From Actinomortierella ambigua (lineage: Eukaryota > Mortierellomycota > Mortierellomycetes > Mortierellales > Mortierellaceae), in NCBI GenBank assembly GCA_016098155.1, contig JAAAJB010000093.1, positions 1-16,862 on the forward strand: a stretch of 16,862 bases of DNA. Direction: 5' to 3'. The position numbers were made by a program, and so were the translations under genes. Below are positions 8,763-16,862 of this stretch, in pieces (position 1 is the first letter of the stretch; every line of letters begins with the position of its first letter). The notes beneath the pieces were generated by a model. It saw only the letters and a list, made by a program, of their open reading frames with translations. It was not told the origin of the DNA and made no database searches.

Positions 8763-9587
8763 GTAAACACGTTGATGAAGGGTCAGCCCAGGGACAATAC
8801 ACATTTGTATGTGCCCAATAGCTGTCGCCTCCGCAGCGCTATGTTGTCGCAGCAATAGCGCACTGTCCTCCTCCCTCTTTTTTTTTCAGCTACCACCCCT
8901 AATGCCCGCGCCGCCATGAGTGTTTACATCCTCACATCCTCATAACATGTTATATAGTCTCAGTTTTGTGCAAAGTACATAAAAAAGCAAACCACGTTTT
9001 TTTTTCTAAAATGATACTCCAAGTTTCCTTCCGAGGGCTGTGTGCATTGAATTTGTGTCCGTGTGTCATACATGTATGTCTACGCATGCGAGCAATTAGG
9101 AATGATGTGTTCCTCCCCCCCACCCCTTTCCTCTTGTTTTTCTTGCATGCACGCACACCCTCCTCAGGCTTTTCCTTCGCCCTTTTTTCTTGTGGGGATG
9201 ATTATCAAAACAACAGAAGAGAGACAAGACCTACCTCGCATGGCCCCCCCTCCCCTCCGCCACCATTTGCTGTGCCCGCTATGGACCTGCAATGTTCGAC
9301 TGGCTTACTTGGCCAGCTCTTCACCCCCCCCTTCCCTGCACATACGTAGTCATGCGTCTTTCCCTCCCTTTTTCCCTCCATCTCTCTCGCGCTCTTCTCT
9401 CTTTCCGTCTGTCTGTGTGATTATCTCCACTCGCTCACTCAGTCACTCACTTTCTATCTGTATCTCTGTCTCACTCCAAAAGGGGGTAGGGTCATGAAGT
9501 ATGGAGTGACAAGTGACAGAAAAAGTGTCTAGACCCCACCTCTACACTGAAAAGAGACTGAGCTACATGGAACTCGGAGGAGGAGGA

Positions 9588-9609
9588 AGAGAGAGAGAGA
9601 GAGAGAGAG
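9588..9609. repeat. (AG)n microsatellite
   Basis: Eleven AG units in non-coding DNA, at the start of the purine-rich block of the 2-kb intergenic region. Confidence 0.9.
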
Positions 9610-9802
9610 GCCCAAAGAAATACAACAACAACATCATCAAAAAGGGTACAAAGACCAACGAGAACAAGGGACCAAGGGGAGGGAAGGATAGGACGACAGG
9701 GAGGTGGGGAGTTGGGAAGTAGCTCACGCTGAGAAAGAGATCCTCGATACTTCAGAAACACACGCGCTACTCTGTGCACACGAATCTTGGTTACTCTAAA
9801 AC

Positions 9803-9823
9803 TTTTTTTTTTTTTTTTTTTTT
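9803..9823. repeat. Poly(T) run of 21
   Basis: Uninterrupted 21-nt T homopolymer inside otherwise purine-rich plus-strand sequence. It could be an A-tract nucleosome-excluding element of a promoter or simple slippage. No flanking retroelement sequence was recognised. Confidence 0.9.
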
Positions 9824-9972
9824 GCCTGGACCTCCTTCCTCGCTCTTTCCCGTTCTGGTGAACGGCAGGCCTTTGGGGGACAGCTGTGGAGCGCCAGTGT
9901 CCTCTCTCCCCTAACTTTGTGGACAAATCCCGTTGGCCGTATAGGGGTTAGGGAGGTGGCGCCAAAACCTCT

Positions 9973-9994
9973 CTTTCTTTCTTTCTTTCTTTCT
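9973..9994. repeat. (CTTT)n microsatellite
   Basis: Five CTTT units at 9973-9994 with CT-rich flanks, a short pyrimidine tract just before the purine-rich stretch 10020-10350. Confidence 0.9.
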
Positions 9995-10772
9995 CTCTGG
10001 TGCTAAAGATACGAGGAGGCATCCGGACAGGAATAAAGTGGCACACTACAGGAGACAGAAGAGCGGGAACGACAGGGAGAGGAGAGAGGTTGGCGGGTCC
10101 AAAGGGTACGTGGATAGGAGAGGCGAGAGTATGATCTCGATCGAACGAGCGTGTATGCACCACAGCAGCCGCGTGCAGACAAAAGAAAAACGGAGAGGGG
10201 ACAAGGAAGAGGAAAAAGAAAAAAAAAAGAGAGAGAGGGTAGGAAGGAGAGGGTAGGAGGTGAAAGAGGATGCTCGAGTAGGCTGCAAGTACATCCACAA
10301 TGGACGCAAGAAGAGAGACAAGAGGACACACAAGACAAGAGAACAAGAATCACCCCCTTTCCGTACCCCCCTCCCAACCCTGACTGACCTTCCCTCCTCC
10401 TCCTCGTTCTCCTCTTACCTCTTTTTACCTCTTACCTCCTCCAATGCGCCTACCGTTGTCTGATGCACTGCGTGCGTGGACCGTCAGCTTGGGTCCAGTT
10501 CTTAAGAGGACCCAAGTTCACGGAATCGCCATGAAGGCTCATTCCATCTCTCTTCCTCATTCTCCACATCCGTCTTTCTTTTTTTTTTCTCCTCCTTTGC
10601 AAAGTAGCCTCAAGAAAAAAATTACATCCCTCGTTCCTCCAATTTTCGCGTTGGCCCATTTTCGCTCCCCACACCCGCTCTCCACACGCGCTCTCCACCC
10701 CCCCCCACATACACACACCACTTCCCCCCCCTCTCCCCACTTCCGAGAGCTCAAACATTAAATCTCTCTTCA

Positions 10773-12104
10773 ATGCGGCCGATCGCTCGCCGGATAGTGT
10801 TGTTGCTTCTTCCTGCAGGAGCACGCGCTCCTGTTGCAGCGGGGGCATCGCTCCTCTGTCTTCTGGCCTTTGCCACCTCCACCGCCTCCTCCCTTCCGAT
10901 CGATGCCCAGCCCCCATCATCCGCCTCGGTCTCTATCTCTCCCCTCTCTGAACCTTGCGACGAGGATCCTTGGGCAGCTGCGGGGGCAGCGCACCCTCCA
11001 CCGCCGCATACACCACCACTCCTCCATCCACGACAACAACAGCAACAGCAGCAGCAACAGGAACAACAGCCAAACCCGTTCGCCTGGAGCGATGGCATGA
11101 TTGCCGGAGTCGTCGTTGGGCTCTTTGTTCTCGTCTTTGTCTTCATCTGTGGCGGATATTTACTGCGCGACCGTTGTCGGCTGTGGCGACAGCGGCAGCA
11201 AAGGCAAAAGCGACTGAAGAGGACAAAGATAAAGGCAAAGACAAAGAAGAGGAAGAGAAGTAAGAAGCACTCGAGACGACAGCAGCAACAGCAACAACAA
11301 CAACAGCAGCAGCGGCAGCTGCATCATCATCTTCACCATCATCCAGAGCACCCCAGCCAATGTAGTCATTGGATTGACGAGAAGAGATGGCATGCCAACT
11401 ATACCGGTTTTGGCGACTGGTGGACACCCGGCGCCAGTTTGACCTACGTTGGCAAGCTAGAGGCTGGACACATGTTCCCGCCTTTTGTCCTTCGGCCACA
11501 TTATATAGATGAGGAGTACAAAGTAGATTACGACGAAGAAGAAGAAGAAGACGAGGAGGAGGAGGATGACGACGACGACGACAGCCAGCTGGAAAAGTCT
11601 TGGTTTTACACGCGTGGCTCTAGCAATACCACGGCGAGCCAGATCGCAACAGGTGGCGTCGCCGTTCCTACCACGGCCGCCGATGCCACCACAAATTCCC
11701 TGACGTTGACCCCACCTCCTCCGGCCGCCATTGGTGGAGGCCCGCACGACGACAGCTGCTGTTCACCTCTGTACACAACTAGCCAGTATGCCGCCTCAGA
11801 CTCATCCCTGGCCTCCTGGCTAGAATGCCCAGCCATCCCGCAAGCCCTGCAGCGGCAGGAAGGCTGGCACACTTCGTCCTTTGAGGAGCTTGATGACGTT
11901 GATGATGATGGCGACGACCATGACCACCACCACAGTCATCAGTCACGGCCGCCGCCACCAGTCTACTTCCCGTCTGGACGACCAAGCCAAGCCATGTGTT
12001 ACCACAGAGATGGGCACCATCATGTCGTGTACAGTGGGGACTTGAGCGAGGGAGAGATCGAGTCGGCTGATGCAGGCTATTCCCCTGGTCTTTTCCCCGC
12101 CTAG
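10773..12104 (+). CDS. Signal peptide/single-helix membrane protein with basic, polyQ and acidic tail
   Basis: 443 residues from the ATG at 10773; unassigned. The N-terminus has two hydrophobic stretches up to about residue 40 and reads as a signal peptide. A Pro/Gln-rich ectodomain of about 65 residues leads to a membrane helix at about 109-131 (GVVVGLFVLVFVFIC). A dense Lys/Arg region (about 137-168) follows, which by the positive-inside rule places the rest in the cytosol. Then come a polyglutamine/histidine tract (about 168-190), a Trp/Tyr-rich island (about 195-245, including WWTPG and YVGKLEAGHMFPP), a run of Asp/Glu (about 253-271), a Ser/Thr/Pro region, Asp/His repeats and PPVY at 395-398. 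The island and the motif suggest a scaffold or adaptor at a membrane. A GTAAGA donor-like site at 11260 could allow an optional in-frame intron. Confidence 0.8.
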   Translation: MRPIARRIVLLLLPAGARAPVAAGASLLCLLAFATSTASSLPIDAQPPSSASVSISPLSEPCDEDPWAAAGAAHPPPPHTPPLLHPRQQQQQQQQQEQQPNPFAWSDGMIAGVVVGLFVLVFVFICGGYLLRDRCRLWRQRQQRQKRLKRTKIKAKTKKRKRSKKHSRRQQQQQQQQQQQRQLHHHLHHHPEHPSQCSHWIDEKRWHANYTGFGDWWTPGASLTYVGKLEAGHMFPPFVLRPHYIDEEYKVDYDEEEEEDEEEEDDDDDDSQLEKSWFYTRGSSNTTASQIATGGVAVPTTAADATTNSLTLTPPPPAAIGGGPHDDSCCSPLYTTSQYAASDSSLASWLECPAIPQALQRQEGWHTSSFEELDDVDDDGDDHDHHHSHQSRPPPPVYFPSGRPSQAMCYHRDGHHHVVYSGDLSEGEIESADAGYSPGLFPA

Positions 12105-13261
12105 AAAGGTATCCAGTCAAATTGAATGGATAGATCTTTTTTTTTTTTGTATTATCTAGCTTCAATTTTCCTCTTTGTTCTTGAAGCGCAGTTTTGTTAG
12201 CTATCCTGGCCACCCCTTCCTCCTCATTGACATGCTTTTCTTTTGCGAAATCTACATATTTGGGCTGTGAGTTGTAAATATAAAGTCCGTGTTGCTGAAA
12301 ACCCCTCCCCTCTCTCTCTCGATGGCGGATCTGCTTACTCTAGAACATCTGCGACAAGGTAATCATGGACACTTTCGCCCTGACACTTGATACTGGTGCA
12401 CTCATTGGTTGGGTCGCGTACCTGTGTCATCACTCTAGTTTTGCACAACCTTTTTATTGTGATGAGAGATGCCTCCTACGAATTGTATCCTTGACTGGCC
12501 AGCAGGCGTTTCATGAAGCGACAGGAGTCTATGCTCCTACCTCCTATTCTTCCTAAAAGACAAAGCCCAAAAAAAAAAAAAAGTCGAGAATTTTCGTGTC
12601 CCCTATTTATGCAACCCCGTTGCCTAACCCTTGTCCAGTCAAGCCACACCGGCCCTCCTCGTATGAACTGTGTGCATCTGACCAGCCGCTCCTATATCGA
12701 TGCAAAGCTCGAACAGAGTCACTCAAAACCCCTTGCCTCCTCCCTGCACTGCATTCTCAGAATACCACAAAAGAGCAAGTCGATCTCTCTGTTCTTCTCC
12801 AATGCCTAGATCGTAGCTCAAGATGTGCACGAGGTGGGAGTGAGGGCGGGGAGAAGGGAGGGATGAGGCCTGAGAAGAGGGAAGCATGCTGTGTTACACG
12901 GTACCAGCAATTTTACATCATCCGTTTGGGAGGTCAGAGTATGCAGAGGTACTTGTTGAAATAGAGCGTTGCAGCGAACGATATAAGAGTGGCTGTGCAG
13001 TGAGTGGATGGGATGGAGGTCAGGGCGTACCGATCGACAGACCTGTGTAGAATAGACCTTTCAGCTGACAAGACAAAATGTTCTCTTCGGCTCGGAGTGT
13101 TCTAAAGTTTATATAATCGAAGCTATTCTTTTTTATTTGTTCCCATGTTCTTTCCCTCCTCACTTTTTTTGTTTTCCCACATTCCTTCTTCCTCTTTTAC
13201 TCCAGCACAAGGAGCAAGATCAGCAACAAAACATATTCACAAGGATCGCGCGCCCAACACA
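12105..13261. other. Intergenic region with no recognised gene; leader of the crotonase gene at right
   Basis: Holds a T-run (about 12136-12148), an A-run (about 12569-12582) and only short open frames. The longest with an ATG near its start, 12365-12556 (63 residues), has no signal peptide, domain or composition that supports it. The right end (about 13128-13205) is pyrimidine-rich and ends in ttttactccag, so it is probably the 5' UTR of the crotonase gene, perhaps with a leader intron. An earlier in-frame ATG at 13145 would add a 39-residue N-terminus encoded by this leader. Confidence 0.5.
13108..13117 (+). promoter_or_regulatory. TATA-like element upstream of the crotonase gene
   Basis: TTTATATAAT lies 145-154 bp before the chosen start codon and is followed by a T/C-rich initiator-like stretch. 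Spacing and sequence suit a TATA box, but AT-rich matches arise by chance. Confidence 0.35.
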
Positions 13262-14231
13262 ATGACCCAGCAACACGAGGATCCCGCCAAACTCGTCCTG
13301 GTGGAGAAGAGGGGTGCCACGACGATCGTGACCATTAACCGGCCACACAAGCGAAACTGTGTGAACGGCCCGACAGCACGCGCGCTGTATCAGGCGTTTC
13401 TGGACTTTGACAAGGATGACACCGCTGCCGTGGCCATCCTCACGGGCGCCGGCGGCAACTTTTGTGCCGGAGCCGATCTCGCAGCCATCCTGAACCAGGA
13501 CGAGGCAAACCCCATGGACAACCAGTGGCCACCGAACGAGCTTCCAGGCCCTATTGGCCCGATGGGCCCCTCTCGGATGGTGCTCTCCAAGCCCGTGATC
13601 GCCGCCATCTCGGGGTACGCCGTGGCCGGTGGCATTGAGCTGGCACTTTGGTGCGACATTCGTATTGTCGATCCGTCGGCCAAGCTCGGTGTCTTTTGCC
13701 GTCTGCGTGGCGTGCCTCTCATTGATGGTGGAACTATCCGCCTACCCCAGGTGGTTGGCCGCGGTGTCGCCATGGATCTGATGCTGAGCGGGTATGTGAG
13801 AGGGAGCTAGTCATTTCCCCTTTTTTTTCACTGGGATAAGACCCCTACTTTACAGATACTTTGTGTTGGCTAACCTGCACACCCCCCCTCCTCCCATCTG
13901 TACTTCACCTTGCTGCATGGCCCTGCATAGACGAGCTGTCGAGGCAGAAGAGGCGTTAAAGATTCAACTGGCGACATGCTATCCTCCCTCGTATGACAAA
14001 GTGAATCCGACCCCCGCCCTGGAACAGGCGCTGGCGTTCGCGGACGAGCTGGCCAAGCACCCCCAGACATGCATGCGCAACGATCGACTGAGCACACACT
14101 TTGCCAACCCGATCCGTGAGGCCATGCTCAAGGAGTTTGAGCTCGGGATGGAGACACTCACCAGTGGCGAGTTCCAGCAGGGGATTCAAAAGTTCTTTGA
14201 TAGCAACAAGGAAAAGAGGGCCAAATTGTGA
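13262..14231 (+). CDS. Enoyl-CoA hydratase/isomerase (crotonase) family protein, peroxisomal signal
   Basis: Two exons, 13262-13791 and 13931-14231, giving 276 residues. The intron is 139 nt with GTATGTGAG donor, CTAAC at 13870-13874, a C/T-rich tract and a TAG acceptor; joining gives MLSGRAVEAEEALK, the normal family sequence. Crotonase landmarks: NRPHKRNCVN near the start, GGNFCAGADL (64-73, oxyanion hole), GYAVAGGIELAL (118-129, second oxyanion Gly, and Glu126 matching the first catalytic Glu), then LGVFCRLRGVPLIDGGTIRL. Where rat crotonase has its second catalytic Glu in GQPEI, this protein has Cys146, so classical hydratase activity is doubtful and isomerase, hydrolase or another crotonase reaction is possible. 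The C-terminus is AKL, a standard PTS1 peroxisomal signal. The segment around QLATCYPPSYDKVN is unusual for the family. The start at 13262 is preferred over 13145 because the family begins there. Confidence 0.9.
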
Positions 14232-14337
14232 GGGGAGGGTGGGAGTGGAAATAAAAAAAAAAATTCCCCCGTGGGGGGGAAGGGACTTGCATTTGCTTCT
14301 TCATTTTCAACTCTGGACAAATGCATCATGCCTTCAC

Positions 14338-16509
14338 ATGGAGTCAACGAGGAGACATCAATCCCCAATGCAGCCGCGACTCATCGAGCCCTGTAGGATA
14401 CACATCTCTGAGGAGCTTGGACGGTCCATAGCCGTGGTCTCCGAGGACAACACTCCGCCGTCACCTATTTTGGCAGCCGGGACGCGAATCTTCACCGTAC
14501 CTGAGCAGCCATATGCCTCGATCCTGCATGACGAGTATCTCGGTACTCGGTGTGAAGAGTGCTTCCGCGAGCTAGGCACTCTGGACAACGGCGGCTCTGC
14601 CACCCTAGCTTGCCCGGGATGCTCATTGGCTCGATTTTGCAGCTCAGTATGCTTGCAAACTGCATTCCAGACGTGGCATGGGTTTGAGTGTGGGAAGGGA
14701 TTGTCGACTCGGCTATCCAACACGGAGAAATCTCGACAGCAACATCAACAGCAACAGCAACAGCAACAGCAACAATGTCCAGAGGAGCAAGAGTGCAAGT
14801 TCAGCTTGCTGGCCCGATTGGCACTGCGTGTGTTTTGGAGAGAGTATCGCCATGGCCGCTGGACTGGCGACTCAAGCTCCGCCGTGGCGCCGATCGCCTT
14901 GTCAGACACGATGGAGCAGCAGAAGCATGAACAGCCTTTACAACAAGATGGAAGTGGTTTAAGGCTGGACCATTTATGTACGAACCAGAGTAAGATGGAA
15001 GAGGCCGAGGCAGCGCAGGATCGTGCGGAAGCAGAGAAACTGACTCGATGGCTGGGTCTATCAGCGACTACGACCGTCTTTTCATCTTGTCTGGCGACCA
15101 TCATGGCCATGCTGCGCTCTAATGCGATTGGCATCCGTATCCAACACGAAGGATCAGGGAGGACTGTCGCTGTTAAGGATTCGACAACAGTCGTCACACA
15201 AGAGTCCATCATGATAGGCACGGGGCTTTACCTGCTGGCATCGATGGTGAACCATTCGTGCGCACCCAATGCCATGATTGTGTTTGGCGGTAATGCCAAG
15301 GCAGTAACCAAAGGAGGGAAGGAGCCACTCTACAATGTAGACCTCCGAGCATTAAACGTGGTTGTCACGGAGAATATGACGGATGCGACATCACAGGATC
15401 GTGGCGTTACTGAGCCCTCAATGGTGACGATATCGTATGGTCCCCAGAAGGGCAGGATGCTCAAGGCAGAACGAAAGAAGCTCCTGCGTGAAAAGTATTG
15501 CTTTGATTGCCAGTGTGTGGCCTGCAGGTGAGCTTTTTTCATTTCTTTTTGTCTTCAGTGGATTAGCACAAATTTTACTTGCTCCACCCCGCCCTTCCCT
15601 TGTTGCTCGAATGGTGTAGTATTGATCGACTAACACTATGAATCCTTACTTCCTTTCAATGATTAGTAGTGAAAAGGATGAAGTAGATCAAGTATTCAAA
15701 TGCCAAAACACAACGGCTCGGTGCGACAACATGCTAGGGCCGTTGGAGGACATATGCCCAAAATGTCAGTTACCTGTGGATCATTCAAGAAGAAAAGAGG
15801 TACTGTATTTGTCGAATGATACTGACTGCCATATGCTTAGCAAGCACAAATTGTTGACTAACATGGACCGAATTTCCTATCCACATAATATCACCATAGC
15901 TTACTATTCGGATACGGCAGCTGCAGATGATGGCGGATCAAAAGAGTCAGCGAGACAGTCAAGGATATTCTCCGTATCAGCCTCTGGCTTTGCTGAAACT
16001 ACTGGAGGCAGCTCAGGCATTGTTGTACTCGACCTATTCTAGCCAAGAATACGGCGCTACCTGTGACCAGATAGCGAGGGTGTACGCCGAGCTTGGCGAC
16101 TTTGAGGAGTCGGCTACATGGTCCAAAAAATCGCTGTCCATCGTCCAATACCACTATGGAGACGATTCAATCGAGACAGCGCAGGAGATATTCAAGCTGG
16201 CAGGATTGCTTTTCAACAGGTAATTGGAAAAGTGCTTTTTTTCATTCATACTTGAAACAACGTATGACTTACCCTCTGCCTCAATCCCCGCCCCACATTT
16301 TCACCCGCAATGGTGATTCCAGATACTCATATATTTAAGAAATCATTCGGCATTATTTTTATCACCCTAGTCGGCGGCCAAAGGAAGCATTGGACCTCAT
16401 CGAGAAGGCGATACCGATTTACAAGAAGCACTATGGCGCACAATCTATCAATGAGGAGCTACTAGAAATGCAAGAGATGGAGCTTTGTCTGCGCCAGATT
16501 GTTCTTTAA
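14338..16509 (+). CDS. SET and MYND domain (SMYD-type) protein lysine methyltransferase, four exons
   Basis: Exons 14338-15527, 15667-15799, 15900-16219 and 16371-16509 give 593 residues. Introns are 139, 100 and 151 nt, GT..AG, the first two with CTAAC 31-37 nt before the acceptor. Layout is that of SMYD proteins: N-terminal SET part with ELGRSIAVV (AdoMet side), MYND zinc finger at 72-118 (CEEC, CPGC, FCSSVC, WHGFEC), a polyglutamine run just after it, and a long variable insert. Then come the SET core with MVNHSC (303-308), ISY (365-367) holding the catalytic Tyr, and a post-SET zinc site CQCVAC. More cysteine pairs follow (KCQN, RCDN, CPKC), then a helical TPR-like C-terminal domain rich in A/L/Y. 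The family methylates lysines on histones or cytosolic proteins; the substrate here is unknown. The start at 14338 is the first in-frame ATG; 14368 is an alternative. The gene begins 106 bp after the crotonase stop, so its promoter must be very short or inside that gene. Confidence 0.88.
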
Positions 16510-16627
16510 CAGGCAGCACATCATATTCATCCTCGCGTAGACTTGAGGTACTGAAATTAGAATTACCACAACTATTTATCCCTGTAAGGGTATAAAGTAT
16601 ATACGCACCTCCCCCATTTTTTTTCTT

Positions 16628-16842
16628 CTACACTTGTCCATTTACCCCACCCTTCGTGTCTGATTGTAAAGGGGTGCTAGAAGAGGCCTCGTTCACCTTC
16701 ATCTCACGTTCGTGCCTTGAAAACTCACGAGCCTGTTGTCTACCCTTGTCAACGTCGACGAAGCACATCATGATTGCTGGGATGATGAACTGTGTGGCTA
16801 GAAAAATCCAGGTGTAACGTACGCCCCACCGTTCAATAATTC
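16628..16842 (-). CDS. ATG22: C-terminal exon of an Atg22-like permease (partial)
   Basis: Only the 3' part of the gene lies in the window. The frame encodes GVRYTWIF, a membrane helix (LATQFIIPAIMMCF), then VDVDKGRQQAREF and a polar tail of about 35 residues ending at the TAG 16630-16628. The RY..IF helix followed by VDVxKGR is the usual end of the fungal Atg22 family, vacuolar MFS-type transporters that export amino acids after autophagic breakdown. The exon probably starts after cacag at 16843; the frame stays open to the window edge, but it would then encode KKKVCT, which fits less well. It faces the SMYD gene tail to tail, 118 bp away. Another MFS family is possible given the short fragment. 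Confidence 0.65.
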
Positions 16843-16862
16843 CTGTGCACACCTTTTTTTTT

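Larger units (their letters stand above)
8763..10772. other. Two-kilobase intergenic region, microsatellite-rich, no protein gene seen
   Basis: I find no recognisable coding sequence on either strand. Open frames here translate to Ser/Leu/Phe or Arg/Lys/Glu low complexity and mostly lack ATG. The plus strand is pyrimidine-rich at about 9100-9470, purine-rich at about 9570-10350 and pyrimidine-rich again at about 10370-10765, the last being the leader of the gene at 10773. The purine-rich block is the minus-strand equivalent of such a leader. A TTTTGGCGCC element (minus strand, about 9958-9967) matches the E2F/MBF-type consensus but may be chance. Confidence 0.55.

Noticed and set aside
9906..9955. 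CCCTAAC and GTTAGGG pair resembling telomere repeat or a hairpin
   Set aside because: Only one unit of each and a 7-bp arm; there is no tandem array, so neither a telomeric remnant nor a clear structured RNA.
9948..10377. Overlapping minus-strand frames rich in Leu, Ser and Phe that look like membrane proteins
   Set aside because: They are translations of pyrimidine-rich DNA, open in several frames at once, and start at non-ATG codons.
12365..12556. 63-residue ATG open frame in the intergenic region
   Set aside because: No domain, signal peptide, splice continuity or compositional support.
13145..13261. Earlier in-frame ATG adding a possible mitochondrial presequence to the crotonase
   Set aside because: The added residues are translated from a CT-rich leader with an acceptor-like site, and the C-terminal AKL points to the peroxisome; kept only as an alternative.
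14101..14337. SMYD reading frame extending upstream into the crotonase last exon
   Set aside because: Same strand but a different frame with no ATG before 14338; the overlap is chance openness, not a fusion or overlapping gene.
1..16862. Search for tRNA, rRNA, transposon, CRISPR or a secondary-metabolite cluster
   Set aside because: No T-loop/anticodon pattern, no transposase or reverse-transcriptase motifs, no spaced direct repeats and no synthase domains were seen; the crotonase gene alone does not make a cluster.

Overview
The window reads as nuclear DNA of a filamentous fungus. Several protein families are split by 100-151 bp GT..AG introns, several of them with a CTAAC branch site 30-60 nt before the acceptor. 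Pyrimidine-rich leaders precede start codons, and CAA/CAG-encoded polyglutamine tracts and microsatellites are frequent. This style fits Mucoromycota/Mortierellomycota, but that placement is an inference from style, not from a marker gene. I see no rRNA, tRNA, transposon, CRISPR array or bacterial operon.

Layout from left to right: a (GA)n microsatellite and CT-rich leader; a 1052-residue low-complexity protein ending in one membrane helix (269-3427, +); a six-exon gene for dynactin subunit 6 (4836-3749, -), convergent with it and invisible as a single ORF; a divergently transcribed three-exon LYR-motif protein (5126-6582, +); about 1.1 kb with no convincing gene; a signal peptide/one-helix/Pro-Ala-Thr tail protein with a triple 15-residue repeat (7707-8762, +); 2 kb of microsatellite-rich, strand-asymmetric non-coding DNA; a second signal peptide/one-helix protein with charged, polyglutamine and histidine tracts (10773-12104, +); about 1.15 kb without a convincing gene; a two-exon crotonase-fold protein ending in a peroxisomal AKL signal (13262-14231, +); a four-exon SET/MYND methyltransferase-like gene 106 bp downstream (14338-16509, +); and the last exon of an Atg22-like permease entering from the right edge (-).

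The recognisable genes are housekeeping or cell-biological: dynein/dynactin cargo attachment, mitochondrial LYR function, peroxisomal acyl-CoA metabolism, protein methylation and vacuolar amino-acid efflux. They do not form an obvious pathway or cluster. The less ordinary content is the three unassigned single-pass membrane proteins, two of which carry PPxY-type motifs on the predicted cytosolic side, as expected of adaptors for a Rsp5/NEDD4-type ubiquitin ligase. All exon-intron models come from reading splice signals and protein-family continuity by eye; no transcript data were available.
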